NCBI RefSeq assembly: GCF_001984195.1 | Contig: NZ_MTQN01000010.1 | Span: 682,001 to 746,000 of the forward strand | Source: Kribbella sp. ALI-6-A | GTDB taxonomy: Bacteria > Actinomycetota > Actinomycetes > Propionibacteriales > Kribbellaceae | Direction: 5' to 3' | Length of the DNA stretch: 64,000 bases | Part shown: piece by piece, positions 1-9,450 of the stretch | How the letters are laid out: each line of letters starts with the position of its first letter | How positions within the stretch are numbered: position 1 is the first letter of the stretch | The notes under the pieces: generated by a model | The model's database searches: none | Told to the model about the DNA's origin: nothing | The model's input: only the letters and a program-made list of their open reading frames with translations | Made by a program: the position numbers and the translations under genes

Positions 1-2
1 AC

Positions 3-464
3 GCGCTCGCCGATCGGGAGAACCGTGGCGACAGCTGGCACCTGACCGACGTACTGCTGAATCGCGGTCACCGGCTGACCGCCTTCGCCGCCGATGACGC
101 ACATCTGCAACCCCAGGACCCCCCGCCCTGCGCGGCCTGGGTCCAGGTCCGCTCGGAGGCGCTCGAGCCGGACGCTCTGCTCGCCGCGCTCAAGGCCGGC
201 CACTTCTACTCCAGCACCGGCCCCGAGCTGTACGACGTCAGCGTCGACGACGCGGTGGTCACCGTCCGATGCTCGCCCGCCGTCAAGGTGCTGCTCACCG
301 GCGGAGTCCCCGGCGCCCAAGTCGCCCAGGGCGGCGACCTGACCGAGTGTTCGCTGCCCCTGGACATGTTCCGCGGCCGGTACTGCCGGGTCACGGTCGA
401 GGACGCCACCGGCGGGCGCGCCTGGACCAACCCGATCCACCTGCCCCGGGAACCCGCCGCCTAG
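3..464 (+). CDS. PHP-type metallohydrolase (CehA/McbA-like), C-terminal part, 5' end outside window
   Basis: Only the last 153 codons are present; the frame is open from base 3. Visible motifs are FAADDAH, which looks like a late PHP metal-ligand segment, and LKAGHFYSSTGPEL, typical of CehA/McbA-like metallohydrolases of the PHP superfamily. These proteins are metal-dependent phosphoesterases or esterases. The last 75 residues look like the small beta-rich domain that often closes these proteins. The substrate cannot be told from this fragment. The gene ends 43 bp before the next gene, which has its own ribosome-binding site. Confidence 0.7.
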   Translation, partial: ALADRENRGDSWHLTDVLLNRGHRLTAFAADDAHLQPQDPPPCAAWVQVRSEALEPDALLAALKAGHFYSSTGPELYDVSVDDAVVTVRCSPAVKVLLTGGVPGAQVAQGGDLTECSLPLDMFRGRYCRVTVEDATGGRAWTNPIHLPREPAA

Positions 465-507
465 TCTCGACGTCAACTTCCTGCTGATCCGACGAAAGGA
501 CCCCCGC

Positions 508-1074
508 ATGCTCTGGCCCGCTCTGCGCGCTCTGTCCCACGGCGACCTGTCCGCCGAGCAGCTGGCCACGCTGCGTGAGTCGTTCGGTTTGGTGGACGGT
601 CCGCGGACGGAGGGCCCCGGAGCGGCGCAGAGCCTGGCGCACCGCACCCTGACCGACGACGCCGGTGCACCGCTCGTCCTCGACCTGGCCCGCACCGGCG
701 AGTCCGGCTGGGTGCTCACCCTGTTCGGCACCGGTCAGCAGGTTTCCCCAGCCACCATCGAGGCTCACCGGGCCGCGTTCCGGGACGCCATCGCGCGCGC
801 CGGGCTTTCGCTGGTCGAGATCACCCCGGCCGCGACCGCCGACGAGGTCCTGGTCGCGTCGGCAGAGCCGGCCGGTACGCCGGAGTCCGCGATCGGCGCC
901 CACTGGAGTCTGCCCGACGACCTCGACCTGGTCTGGTCGCACCTCGGCCTGCGCGCGGATGCGCCGCGGGAGGTGAAGAAGGTCAAGCTGCGCGAGCTGA
1001 TGCTGACTCCTGCCTGGCGCTCGGCGCCGTCGCCGCTGCAAGGCCAGGCCGAGGAGTACCTCGATGCCGACTGA
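508..1074 (+). CDS. Hypothetical protein of 188 residues, function unknown
   Basis: The ATG at 508 follows a good ribosome-binding site (GAAAGGA at 494-500). I do not recognise the family. The product is acidic and soluble, with no signal peptide or membrane segment. It looks like an alpha/beta protein: a helical N-terminus, a beta-rich middle (VLDLAR, GWVLTLFG) and a C-terminal basic stretch (REVKKVKLREL). It lies 39 bp upstream of the large ART/NTase-like gene on the same strand, so the two are probably co-transcribed. A partner or immunity role is conceivable from position alone; nothing in the sequence proves it. Confidence 0.65.
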   Translation: MLWPALRALSHGDLSAEQLATLRESFGLVDGPRTEGPGAAQSLAHRTLTDDAGAPLVLDLARTGESGWVLTLFGTGQQVSPATIEAHRAAFRDAIARAGLSLVEITPAATADEVLVASAEPAGTPESAIGAHWSLPDDLDLVWSHLGLRADAPREVKKVKLRELMLTPAWRSAPSPLQGQAEEYLDAD

Positions 1075-1113
1075 GTCACGCCGGGCATCGACCGCTGCCA
1101 CCTGGGGGAATCG

Positions 1114-3408
1114 TTGAGCGAACCGTCGAGCGACCGCAACACCACGCCATTGCCACCGCCGGGGTCGGCCGAGCGGGCCGAACGGCAGCAGCTCGGCGAA
1201 GCGCTGCTCACCGACGACGGCCGGGTCACCGAGACTCCGCAGGCCAAGACGCTCGCGATCGGGGCGCTGGCCGCGCGGATGCGGGCCTCCACCCCCGAGC
1301 TGGTGCTGGCCTCGATGGGACTTGCCGTCGGCAACGACATGGCCGGCCGGCTGGGCGACCGCGACTACGTGCTGCTCCCACACAACGAGCGGTATCCGTC
1401 CATGGGTGCCGACGTCCTGCACGCCGACGAGCTCCGCTCCGCGCAGTACCAGGAGGCGGCGCACCGGGCTGTCCGGATGGACACCGACCAGGCCGAGACG
1501 CTGGTCCGGATGATCGCGGTCAGCGAGCTGATGGGCGCCTGGTCGTACGGCTCCAACAACAACGTGCGGGTGCTGGCCCTGCAGGAGACCGCGCGGGACG
1601 AGTTCGGCCTGCGCGGCGTCCTGGACTGGCAGCTGGATCCCCGCACCCGGTCCGCGGTCGACCTCGAGCTCGACTACAACCGGGACGCACTGGGTGACTT
1701 CCTGCGCACGCAGTACGCGATGACGCAGGAGGTTCTCGCCGCCCGCGGCGTCGCCGAGGTGATCTCGTACCGGGCGCTGAGCTGGCCGGAGGGTTCGGAC
1801 CGGCCGTCGTGGGCCGTCGAGGACACGGTCGGCAGCACGATCGAGGTTCCGCAGCGGCCGTTGGCGAGCTGGTCGGCCGATCGCCGGGTCGTGGCCGACT
1901 GGCTGGAGGAGCGCCGGGGGCACGGCGTGATCCTCGCGGCGCGGCACTCCGCGCAGGACGTCTTCTCGCTGCCGACGACCGGGATGGGGTTCCTGGGGCA
2001 GAAGGAGTGGGTGACGCTGCCGGGCGATCACCGGGCCACCGTGGACGGGGTCGTCTCCCACCTCGGGGCCGGCCAGCGGGAACAGTCCGCGGCCGCCGCG
2101 GTGATGCTCGGCCGCCCGGCGATCCCGGGAGTCGTCGCCGAGCCGGCCCGGATGCCTGGCGCCGCGGAGCACGTCCGGACCCCGGCCGCTGCGGAGTCGG
2201 CATCGGCCGCCGTGGAGGCGACACCGGCCGCCGCGGAGGCGACGCCGGCCGCAGCGGAGGCGACACCGGCCGCCATGGGGCCGGCGCCGGGTGCCACCGA
2301 CGAGGGCCGCACTCCGGGCGCCTCGGCACCGGCTGCGGACGAGCGTTTCCAGCCGGCGGTGCTGGTGCCGAACGGCCCGGCACACGAGCTGGACCGCCGG
2401 ATCGGGCGCATCCTCGACGGCGCCGAGGAGCCGCCGGCGTGGTGGTTGCGGGACGACTCCGGCTACTCGATCGCCCGGCGTGATCTGGAGTTCCTGCAGA
2501 TCGATCCCCAGCAGGTCCGATGGATGCTCACCGGCGAGTCCCCGATGGGCCTGACCCCGGAGCTCTACCAGCAGTTCGGCGCGCAGATGCTGGAGGCTCT
2601 GGAGCGGGACGGCGTCGACGCCTCCCAGGTCGACCTGCGGTTGAAGGGCACCGGCGCCGGGTTCTTCTCCGGCCTGCACAAGACCCTGCCGCGGGAAGCG
2701 GAACTGGCGGACCGGCCGCAGGCTGTGCAGCGCCTGCGCGAGTGGTTCGGCAACGACCAGAACCGGCCGCTGCGCCGCCCGTACGACTCGATGTACCGGC
2801 TCGGTCTGGACTCCGAGCCGAGCGACTTCGACCTCGACATCAACAGCACGGCGGCGGTCCGGGCCGCGCGGGAGCACTGGCGCGCGCATCACAACGACCG
2901 CTACCCGGGCGACTTCATGGGCGGCCACGGCTACCTCGACAAGGACACCGTGCACGGCGCGCTGCCCGCGCTGTCGGGCTGGGCGAAGCGGTGGGAGGAC
3001 AAACTCGGCCGGCCGATGTCGCTCGGCGTCTTCGAGTCCACCGGCCCGTTCAACGCCCAGGTGCTCGGCCGTGAGCTGTCGTCGCACTTCAAGGACAGCG
3101 ACTGGATCATCCATCGTCCGCAGGACCCGATGGCCTGGCGCACGCCTCGCTCCCGGGTGATCGAGCGGCCGGCCGGGGCCGGCGCCGGCGTTGCGCCGGC
3201 ACCGGTCGCAGGACAGGCCGCTGGACAGGCCTCGGGACAGGCCGCGGCGCCGGCCGCGGGACAGGCCGGGCCCGGTCTGTCGATCACAGCCGGACAGCCT
3301 GCACCCGGGACACGCGGTCCAGGTCAAGGACGCGGGACGGCGGCCGCGCAGCCCGAGCACCTCCGGCGCGGCGGGACGCCCGGTCGCGGCAGTGGTCGCG
3401 GCCGCTGA
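1114..3408 (+). CDS. Large protein with ADP-ribosyltransferase-like and nucleotidyltransferase-like regions
   Basis: A TTG start at 1114 is preceded by GGGGGAA at 1104-1110. The 764-residue product has no signal peptide or membrane segment. Residues 215-310 carry an ordered R-S-E pattern like the ADP-ribosyltransferase fold: Arg220 in YRALSW, a Ser-Trp-Ser at 252-254 in the place of the STS motif, and Gln296-Lys-Glu298 as a QxE motif. Residues about 350-415 are low complexity, with a repeated EATPAAA unit. Residues about 420-680 contain LKGTGAGFFSG (510-520) and SDFDLDINS (570-578), which resemble the G-S and DxD motifs of a nucleotidyltransferase, although the roughly 50-residue gap between them is unusually long. 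The C-terminus is Gly/Gln/Ala/Arg-rich. Both domain calls rest on motifs by eye; the combination is unusual. Confidence 0.6.
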   Translation: MSEPSSDRNTTPLPPPGSAERAERQQLGEALLTDDGRVTETPQAKTLAIGALAARMRASTPELVLASMGLAVGNDMAGRLGDRDYVLLPHNERYPSMGADVLHADELRSAQYQEAAHRAVRMDTDQAETLVRMIAVSELMGAWSYGSNNNVRVLALQETARDEFGLRGVLDWQLDPRTRSAVDLELDYNRDALGDFLRTQYAMTQEVLAARGVAEVISYRALSWPEGSDRPSWAVEDTVGSTIEVPQRPLASWSADRRVVADWLEERRGHGVILAARHSAQDVFSLPTTGMGFLGQKEWVTLPGDHRATVDGVVSHLGAGQREQSAAAAVMLGRPAIPGVVAEPARMPGAAEHVRTPAAAESASAAVEATPAAAEATPAAAEATPAAMGPAPGATDEGRTPGASAPAADERFQPAVLVPNGPAHELDRRIGRILDGAEEPPAWWLRDDSGYSIARRDLEFLQIDPQQVRWMLTGESPMGLTPELYQQFGAQMLEALERDGVDASQVDLRLKGTGAGFFSGLHKTLPREAELADRPQAVQRLREWFGNDQNRPLRRPYDSMYRLGLDSEPSDFDLDINSTAAVRAAREHWRAHHNDRYPGDFMGGHGYLDKDTVHGALPALSGWAKRWEDKLGRPMSLGVFESTGPFNAQVLGRELSSHFKDSDWIIHRPQDPMAWRTPRSRVIERPAGAGAGVAPAPVAGQAAGQASGQAAAPAAGQAGPGLSITAGQPAPGTRGPGQGRGTAAAQPEHLRRGGTPGRGSGRGR

Positions 3409-3434
3409 CGGGTCCGCTGCCGCCGCGGCAGCGG

Positions 3435-4040
3435 TCAGCCGTTACCGAGCCAGAAGCGGGTCAGGATGATGCCGAGCACGAACAGGGCCCAGGCACCGAT
3501 CACAACCGTGTGATAGCCGGTGAGTGAGCGGACCCAGCGGGTCCGGCGGAAGTTGTACAGCGTGACGTACCAGAACATCGGGATCGTCACCGCCCACACC
3601 ACCATGCAGTACGGGCAGAGCGCACCGATCGTGTAGATGCTCTGGTAGATCAGCCAGTGGATCAGTACGGCGGCCGCCGTGACACCGACCTGCAGGCCGA
3701 GCCAGATCCAGCGCGGGAGCCTGACGCCGGCGAGCAGCACGACGCCGAGCGTGGTGACGATCGCGAAGCCGCCGATGCCGAGCAGCGGGTTCGGGAAGCC
3801 GAAGATCGCGGCCTGCGGGGTGACCATCACCGAGCCGCACGACAGCACCGAGTTGATGCTGCAGCTGGGCGTGTAGTTCGGGTCGGTGAGCAGGTGGAAC
3901 CGCTCGACGGTCAGCACGAAAGCGGCCAGGAAGCCGATCGCACCGCCCACGGCCAGCAGCCACCGCAGTCCGGCGGCCGGCTGCTCGTCGAGGGCCGGGC
4001 CGGTCTGCGTGGCCGGGGTGGAGAGGTCCGCGTTCGTCAT
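3435..4040 (-). CDS. Vitamin K epoxide reductase (VKOR) family membrane protein
   Basis: This 201-residue protein has about five hydrophobic segments. It carries the VKOR cysteine pattern: a loop pair Cys60/Cys68 (SCSINSVLSC) and an active-site Cys142-Pro-Tyr-Cys145 inside a membrane segment. Bacterial VKOR homologues re-oxidise a DsbA-like thiol oxidase by passing electrons to quinone, so they drive disulfide formation outside the membrane. No thioredoxin-like domain is fused to the C-terminus, so the partner oxidase must be encoded elsewhere. It is divergent from pheS, with 132 bp between the starts. The several cysteine-containing exported proteins in this window, including the cyclophilins and the CshA-like protein, are plausible indirect clients (inference). 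Confidence 0.9.
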   Translation of the reverse strand: MTNADLSTPATQTGPALDEQPAAGLRWLLAVGGAIGFLAAFVLTVERFHLLTDPNYTPSCSINSVLSCGSVMVTPQAAIFGFPNPLLGIGGFAIVTTLGVVLLAGVRLPRWIWLGLQVGVTAAAVLIHWLIYQSIYTIGALCPYCMVVWAVTIPMFWYVTLYNFRRTRWVRSLTGYHTVVIGAWALFVLGIILTRFWLGNG

Positions 4041-4099
4041 ACCTGCTGCTTTCGATCGGCTCGGGAACTGCTCCGATTGTGCCCGCTGTGGACGACCGA

Positions 4100-4130
4100 T
4101 TCACGCTCCGGCGGCGCGGGTTCCTAGACT
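4100..4130 (+). promoter_or_regulatory. Possible pheS promoter
   Basis: TTCACG at 4100-4105 and TAGACT at 4125-4130 are separated by 19 bp, about 42 bp before the pheS ATG. The 12-mer TTCCTAGACTGC around the -10 box recurs upstream of the regulator gene at 40409. The spacing is longer than ideal. I see no T-box or Phe-rich leader peptide. Confidence 0.3.
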
Positions 4131-4172
4131 GCGAGTTGCAGTTCCTGAGAATCAGCAACCCGAGAGTGAGCC

Positions 4173-5279
4173 ATGTCCGGTCCCAACAAGAACTACGACC
4201 CCGTCGAGGTGACTCCGTTGCACGCCGACGAGGTCGAACGGACGCGGGACGAGGCCCTCGACGCCTTCCGGACCGCGGCCGACCTGAGCGCGTTGCAGGA
4301 GGCCAAGCTGGCCCACCTCGGTGAGCGGTCGCCGATCGCGTTGGCCAACCGCGAGATCGGCGCGCTGCCGCCGCAGGCCCGCAAGGAGGCCGGCCAGCGG
4401 ATCGGCTCGGCCCGCAAGGCCATCAACGAGGCGTACGCCGCCCGCCTGGCGGTGCTCGAGGCCGAGCACGAGGAGCGGATGCTGGCCACCGAGCAGGTCG
4501 ACGTGACGCTGCCGTCGAGCCTGCTGCCCGGCGCGCGGCACCCGCTGTCGCTGATCTCCGAGCAGATCGCCGACGTCTTCACCGCGCTCGGCTGGGACGT
4601 CGCCGAAGGCCCCGAGGTCGAGGCCGAGTGGCTGAACTTCGACGCGCTGAACTTCCAGCCCGACCACCCGGCGCGGCAGATGCAGGACACCTTCTTCGTC
4701 GAGCCGGCCGGCTCCGGGACGGTCCTGCGCACCCACACCTCGCCGGTGCAGGCCCGTTCGATGCTGACCCGCACACCGCCGATCTACGTGATCTGCCCGG
4801 GCCGCGTGTTCCGCACCGACGAGCTCGACGCGACGCACACGCCGGTCTTCTACCAGGTCGAGGGACTCGTCGTCGATGAGGGCATCACGCTCGCGCACCT
4901 GAAGGGCACGCTGGACCACTTCGTGGTGTCGATGTTCGGCGAGGGTCTGGAGGCCCGGCTGCGGCCGAACTTCTTCCCGTTCACCGAGCCGTCGGCCGAG
5001 GTCGACCTCAAGTGCTTCGTCTGCCGCGGCGCCTCGGTCGGCAACCCGGACCGCCCGTGCCGCACCTGCGGCAGCGAGGGCTGGATCGAGTGGGGCGGCT
5101 GCGGCGTGGTCAACCCGCGGGTCCTGCAGGCGTGCGGCATCGACCCCGAGCGGTACTCGGGGTTCGCGTTCGGAATGGGCCTGGAGCGGACGCTGATGTT
5201 CCGCAACGGGGTGGAGGACATGCGGGACATGGTCGAGGGTGACGTGCGGTTCAGCCGCCAGTTCGGGATGGAGATCTGA
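4173..5279 (+). CDS. pheS: Phenylalanine--tRNA ligase alpha subunit
   Basis: The 368-residue product is the catalytic alpha subunit that charges tRNA-Phe as an (alpha-beta)2 enzyme. Class II synthetase signatures are clear: [42 protein letters not shown], and [10 protein letters not shown] as motif 3. The N-terminal roughly 90 residues are the usual coiled-coil arm that contacts tRNA. A four-cysteine cluster (Cys281, Cys284, Cys296, Cys299) sits in the insertion before motif 3 and could bind zinc. The ATG at 4173 follows GAGAGTGAG. The stop overlaps the pheT start in TGATG, so the two subunits are translationally coupled. Confidence 0.98.
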   Translation: MSGPNKNYDPVEVTPLHADEVERTRDEALDAFRTAADLSALQEAKLAHLGERSPIALANREIGALPPQARKEAGQRIGSARKAINEAYAARLAVLEAEHEERMLATEQVDVTLPSSLLPGARHPLSLISEQIADVFTALGWDVAEGPEVEAEWLNFDALNFQPDHPARQMQDTFFVEPAGSGTVLRTHTSPVQARSMLTRTPPIYVICPGRVFRTDELDATHTPVFYQVEGLVVDEGITLAHLKGTLDHFVVSMFGEGLEARLRPNFFPFTEPSAEVDLKCFVCRGASVGNPDRPCRTCGSEGWIEWGGCGVVNPRVLQACGIDPERYSGFAFGMGLERTLMFRNGVEDMRDMVEGDVRFSRQFGMEI

Positions 5280-7804
5280 TGCGGGTCCCACTGTCGTGGC
5301 TTCGCGAGTACGTCGAACTGCCGGACGGCGTGACCGGCCGCCAGGTCGCGGAGAAGCTGATCCGGGCCGGGCTCGAGGTGGAGACCGTCGTCGAGTCCGA
5401 CCTGACCGGCCCGCTGGTGGTCGGCAAGGTGCTGAGCTACGAGCCGGAGCCGCAGAAGAACGGCAAGACCATTCGCTGGTGCTCGCTCGACATCGGCAAG
5501 GACGAGCCGCAGTGGGTGGTCTGCGGCGCGAGCAACTTCGAGGTCGGTGACCTGGTCGTGGTCGTGCTGCCCGGTGCGGTGCTGCCGGGCGGGTTCGCGA
5601 TCTCGGCCCGCAAGACCTACGGCCACGTCTCGGCCGGGATGATCTGCTCCAGCTCCGAGCTCGGGCTGGGCGACGACGGCTCGGGCGGCATCGTCGTCCT
5701 GCAGCCGGGCGAGGCGACGCCGGGCGACGACGCGATCGAGCTGCTCGGGCTGCGCGACGACGTCCTGGACATCGCGGTCACGCCCGACCGGGGGTACTGC
5801 CTGTCGATCCGCGGGGTCGCCCGCGAGACGGCCACGGCGTACGGGGTGCCGCTGAAGGACCCGGCCGGGCTGTCGTTGACCGGTTCGGGTGACGGTGGCT
5901 ACCCGGTGCGGGTGGACGACGCGGCCGCGTGCAGCGTGTTCGTCACCCGGACGGTGACCGGGATCGACCCGAAGGCGCTGTCGCCGCGCTGGTTGCAGCA
6001 GCGGCTGGTCGCGGCGGGCATGCGGCCGATCTCGATCGGCGTCGACGTCACCAACTACGTGATGCTCGAGCTGGGGCAGCCGATCCACGGCTACGACAAG
6101 GCCCGGCTGAGCGGCGACATCGTGGTCCGGCGGGCGACGGCCGGCGAGAAGCTGGTGACGCTGGACGACCAGACCCGCGAGCTGGACCCCGAGGACCTGC
6201 TGATCACCGACGACTCCGGCCCGATCGGCATCGCCGGCGTGATGGGTGGCGCGTCGACGGAGATCTCGGACGCGACCACCGACGTGGTGATCGAGGCCGC
6301 GCACTTCGACCCGATCGTGGTCGCGCGCGCGTCGCGCCGCCACAAGCTGTCGTCCGAGGCGTCCCGCCGGTTCGAGCGCGAGGTCGACCCGGCGCTGCCG
6401 CGCCAGGCCGCGCAGCGCGTCGCCGACCTGCTGTCCGAGCTCGCCGGCGGCACGATCCTGCCGGACGAGACCGTTATCGACACTCACCCGGCGGCGCCGT
6501 CGGTGACCTTCCGCGCGGACCACGCGGCCCGGGTCGCGGGCGCGGAGATCACGATCGAGGAGAGCACCCGCCACCTGGAGTCGGTCGGTTGCCACGTCGC
6601 CCCCGCCGCGGCGGACGCCACCGCGGCTCCGTTCGCTGTCGGTGCGAACGACTCCGACGCCGACCTGGTGACAGTGACTCCGCCGTCCTGGCGGCCCGAC
6701 CTGCGGGACCCCAACGACTTCGCCGAGGAAGTGATCCGGCTGTTCGGGTTCGACAACGTGCCGTCGGTGCTGCCGCCGGCTCCGGGCGGGCAGGGTCTGA
6801 CGGTCTCGCAGCGCCGCCGCCGGCGGATCGCGACCGCGCTGGTCGGCGCGGGACTGACCGAGGTGGTGTCCTACCCGTTCGTCGGCGAGGCCGACTTCGA
6901 CGCGATGGGCCTGCCGGCCGACGACTCCCGCCGTACGACGGTCAAGTTGGTCAACCCGTTGTCCGACGAGGAGCCGTCGATGCAGACGACGCTCCTGCCG
7001 ACCCTGCTGCGGACCGCCGAGCGCAACGTCGGCCGTGGGTCGACCGACCTGGCCATCTTCCAGACCGGCCTGGTCTTCGTCCCGCGCCCGGACGCGAAGC
7101 CGGCGCCGTTGCCGACCGTGGCCCAGCGCCCGACCGACGACGAGCTCAAGGCCCTGTACGACGCACTGCCGGACCAGCCGCTGCACATCGGCGTCGTGCT
7201 CACCGGCTCGCGCACTCCCGCCGGCTGGTGGGGCAAGGGCCAGCCGGTCAGCTGGGCGGACGCCGTCCAGGTCGCGCGCGCGATCGCGTCGTCGGTCGGC
7301 GTCGAGCCGACCCTGCGCAACGTCGAGCGCGCCCCTTGGCACCCGGGCCGCTGCGCGGAGCTCACCGCCGGTGGCACGGTCATCGGGCACGCCGGCGAGC
7401 TGCACCCGAAGGTGTGTCAGGCGTTCGGTCTCCCGGCCCGCTCGAGCGCGGTCGAGCTGAACCTCGACGCCCTGATCGCGGCCGGTCCGGCCTCGATCAC
7501 CGCGCACCCGTTCTCGTCGTACCCGGTGGCCAAGGAGGACGTGGCGCTGATCGTCGCGTCCGACGTCCCGGCGGCCGAGGTCGAGGCGGCGCTGTCCGAG
7601 GGGGCGGGCGAGCTGCTGGAGTCGATCCGGCTGTTCGACGTCTACACCGGCGAGCAGATCGGTGACGGCAAGAAGTCGCTCGCCTTCGCGCTGCGCTTCC
7701 GGGCCCCGGACCGCACGCTCAAGGAGAACGAGGTCGCCGAGACGCGCCAGGCGGCCGTCCAGGTCGCCGTCGATCGCTTCGGCGCCGTCCAGCGCGTCGG
7801 CTGA
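5279..7804 (+). CDS. pheT: Phenylalanine--tRNA ligase beta subunit
   Basis: The 841-residue beta subunit has the standard bacterial order. It starts with an N-terminal B1 segment, followed by an EMAP-like tRNA-binding domain (about residues 40-150, with VVCGASNF). The B3/B4 editing region follows ([27 protein letters not shown]), then B5 and the catalytic-like core, and a C-terminal ferredoxin-fold anticodon-binding domain ([17 protein letters not shown]). It starts inside the pheS stop codon. Its own stop overlaps the ATG of the following gamma-glutamyltransferase-family gene in TGATG, so all three genes should form one operon. Confidence 0.98.
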   Translation: MRVPLSWLREYVELPDGVTGRQVAEKLIRAGLEVETVVESDLTGPLVVGKVLSYEPEPQKNGKTIRWCSLDIGKDEPQWVVCGASNFEVGDLVVVVLPGAVLPGGFAISARKTYGHVSAGMICSSSELGLGDDGSGGIVVLQPGEATPGDDAIELLGLRDDVLDIAVTPDRGYCLSIRGVARETATAYGVPLKDPAGLSLTGSGDGGYPVRVDDAAACSVFVTRTVTGIDPKALSPRWLQQRLVAAGMRPISIGVDVTNYVMLELGQPIHGYDKARLSGDIVVRRATAGEKLVTLDDQTRELDPEDLLITDDSGPIGIAGVMGGASTEISDATTDVVIEAAHFDPIVVARASRRHKLSSEASRRFEREVDPALPRQAAQRVADLLSELAGGTILPDETVIDTHPAAPSVTFRADHAARVAGAEITIEESTRHLESVGCHVAPAAADATAAPFAVGANDSDADLVTVTPPSWRPDLRDPNDFAEEVIRLFGFDNVPSVLPPAPGGQGLTVSQRRRRRIATALVGAGLTEVVSYPFVGEADFDAMGLPADDSRRTTVKLVNPLSDEEPSMQTTLLPTLLRTAERNVGRGSTDLAIFQTGLVFVPRPDAKPAPLPTVAQRPTDDELKALYDALPDQPLHIGVVLTGSRTPAGWWGKGQPVSWADAVQVARAIASSVGVEPTLRNVERAPWHPGRCAELTAGGTVIGHAGELHPKVCQAFGLPARSSAVELNLDALIAAGPASITAHPFSSYPVAKEDVALIVASDVPAAEVEAALSEGAGELLESIRLFDVYTGEQIGDGKKSLAFALRFRAPDRTLKENEVAETRQAAVQVAVDRFGAVQRVG

Positions 7805-9348
7805 TGGCGTCGCACCCTCGGGTGGCGGTGGCGGCTCCCAATCGGGCCGCCGCCGACGCCGGGGTCCGGTTGGCGGCCGAGGGCGGCAACGCGGTGGACG
7901 CCGCGATCGCCGCCACGCTGGTCACGATGGTGAACGAGATCGGCGTCGTCTCACCGGCCTCCGGCGGGTTCGTCACCCTGCAGGTGGCCGGTGGTGAGCC
8001 GGTCACGATCGACGGCTGGGTGGAGATGCCGGGCCGCGGTCTGCCCGGCGAGCGGTTCGGCCGCGGGGTCTGGGACGTGACCACCGACTACGGCGGCGGG
8101 ACGACGACCACCGTCGGCCACGGCTCGGTCGCCACCCCCGGCGGCCTGAAGGCCCTCGACCTCGCGCACCGCCGCTCCGGCCAGGCGCCCTGGCGCGAGG
8201 TCGTGAAGCCCGCGATCGAGGTCGCCCGGCAGGGGTTCACGCTGAGCCGCACCTCCGGGTACTACCTCGGCTTCACCCACGAGATCATCTTCGGCTGGCA
8301 CCAGCCGAGCCACGGCGTCGTGCACGACGACGAGGGCCAGGTGATCAAGGCCGGCACCACCGTGGTGATCCCCGAGCTGGCCGAGGCCCTCGAGCTGATC
8401 GCCGAGGCCGGCGCCGAGACGATGTACACCGGCGAGCTGGCCGAGCTGCTCGTCCGCGACATGGCCGAGAACGACGGCATCCTGACCGCGGAGGACCTGG
8501 CGGCGTACGAGGCCGTCGTGCGTCCCGCGCTGGTCGTGAAGCAGAACGGCTGGAGCTTGGCGACCAACCCGCCACCGGCCGTCGGCGGCGTCGCCGTCGC
8601 CGCGATGCTCGCGCTGCTGGACGGCGTACCGTCGCAAGGCGGGTGGAATCCGGCCGAGCTCGAGCGCCTGGTCGAGGTCCAGCACGCCGTCTTCGGCCGA
8701 CGGCTGGCCGAGCTCGACGAGGAGGACGTCCGCCGGTTGGCCGGGCAGCAGCTGCTCGACCTCGCCTCGGCCGGGGATCTGCGCGCGCTCACCTCACCCA
8801 GTACGGCGACGGTCTCGGTGGTCGACGACGAGGGCGACGCCTGCGCCATCACGGTCTCGTCGGGCTACGGCTCCGGCGTGATGACTCCGGGCACCGGCAT
8901 CTGGCTGAACAACGCGCTCGGCGAGCAGGAACTGCTGCACGGCGGCCCGCACAGCCTGGCACCCGGCACCCGCCTCACCTCCAACATGGCGCCCAGCGTT
9001 GCCCGCCGCGACAGCGACGGCGCGGTGCTGGCGATCAGCTCGCCCGGCTCCGACCGGATCCCGACCGCGATCGCCCAGACCTACGCGCTCTACGCCCACG
9101 GCGGGCTGTCGCTCGAGGAAGCCGTCGAGTTTCCCCGGCTGCACGTCCGGGTCCGTGCGGACGTCGTGGTCGACTACGAGGACGACCTCGAGGTGACCGG
9201 CGCGACGACCAGTCTGCCGCTTCGCCCGATGCCGCCGCACTCGATGTACTTCGGCGGCGTCGCGGCCGCGTTCTGGGAGCCGGAGACCGGTCTGCAGGCG
9301 GTCGGTGACCCCCGGCGGACCGGCGCGGTGGCGGTCTCGCAGTCGTGA
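7804..9348 (+). CDS. Gamma-glutamyltransferase-family (Ntn hydrolase) protein
   Basis: The 514-residue product matches the gamma-glutamyltranspeptidase family: EGGNAVDAAIAA near the N-terminus, then a processed small-subunit start with T-A-T-V-S-V-V-D. Thr334 would be the autocatalytic nucleophile, in place of the usual TTH. Further on are GSGVMTPGTGIWLNN and a C-terminal proline and glycine-rich core. No signal peptide is visible, unlike classical periplasmic or secreted enzymes. It may therefore be a cytoplasmic acylase-like member and not a true glutathione hydrolase. The TGATG overlap with pheT indicates translational coupling, an uncommon operon partner for a synthetase. Confidence 0.85.
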   Translation: MASHPRVAVAAPNRAAADAGVRLAAEGGNAVDAAIAATLVTMVNEIGVVSPASGGFVTLQVAGGEPVTIDGWVEMPGRGLPGERFGRGVWDVTTDYGGGTTTTVGHGSVATPGGLKALDLAHRRSGQAPWREVVKPAIEVARQGFTLSRTSGYYLGFTHEIIFGWHQPSHGVVHDDEGQVIKAGTTVVIPELAEALELIAEAGAETMYTGELAELLVRDMAENDGILTAEDLAAYEAVVRPALVVKQNGWSLATNPPPAVGGVAVAAMLALLDGVPSQGGWNPAELERLVEVQHAVFGRRLAELDEEDVRRLAGQQLLDLASAGDLRALTSPSTATVSVVDDEGDACAITVSSGYGSGVMTPGTGIWLNNALGEQELLHGGPHSLAPGTRLTSNMAPSVARRDSDGAVLAISSPGSDRIPTAIAQTYALYAHGGLSLEEAVEFPRLHVRVRADVVVDYEDDLEVTGATTSLPLRPMPPHSMYFGGVAAAFWEPETGLQAVGDPRRTGAVAVSQS

Positions 9349-9408
9349 TGCGGCGCCCGCGCAACGACGGGTGTAACGGATCACCGGCAAGTAGCTGCCA
9401 ATTCAGCG

Positions 9409-9427
9409 GCGAAAGCATCTTTTTCGC
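9409..9427 (+). terminator. Weak hairpin after the pheST operon
   Basis: GCGAAA (9409-9414) can pair with TTTCGC (9422-9427) around a 7-base loop. The stem is short and part of the T-run lies in loop and stem. It could end pheS-pheT-ggt transcription or belong to the leader of the next gene. Confidence 0.3.
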
Positions 9428-9450
9428 GGTTTCGGGCGTTCTTACTTGAT

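Noticed and set aside
391..3360. A 989-codon open frame on the minus strand
   Set aside because: It is antisense to the ART/NTase-like gene, is extremely Arg/Gly-rich with no domain sense, and reflects high third-position GC of the real gene.
4041..4172. A T-box or Phe-rich attenuator peptide before pheS
   Set aside because: No T-box core sequence and no short ORF with Phe codons is visible in the 132-bp interval.
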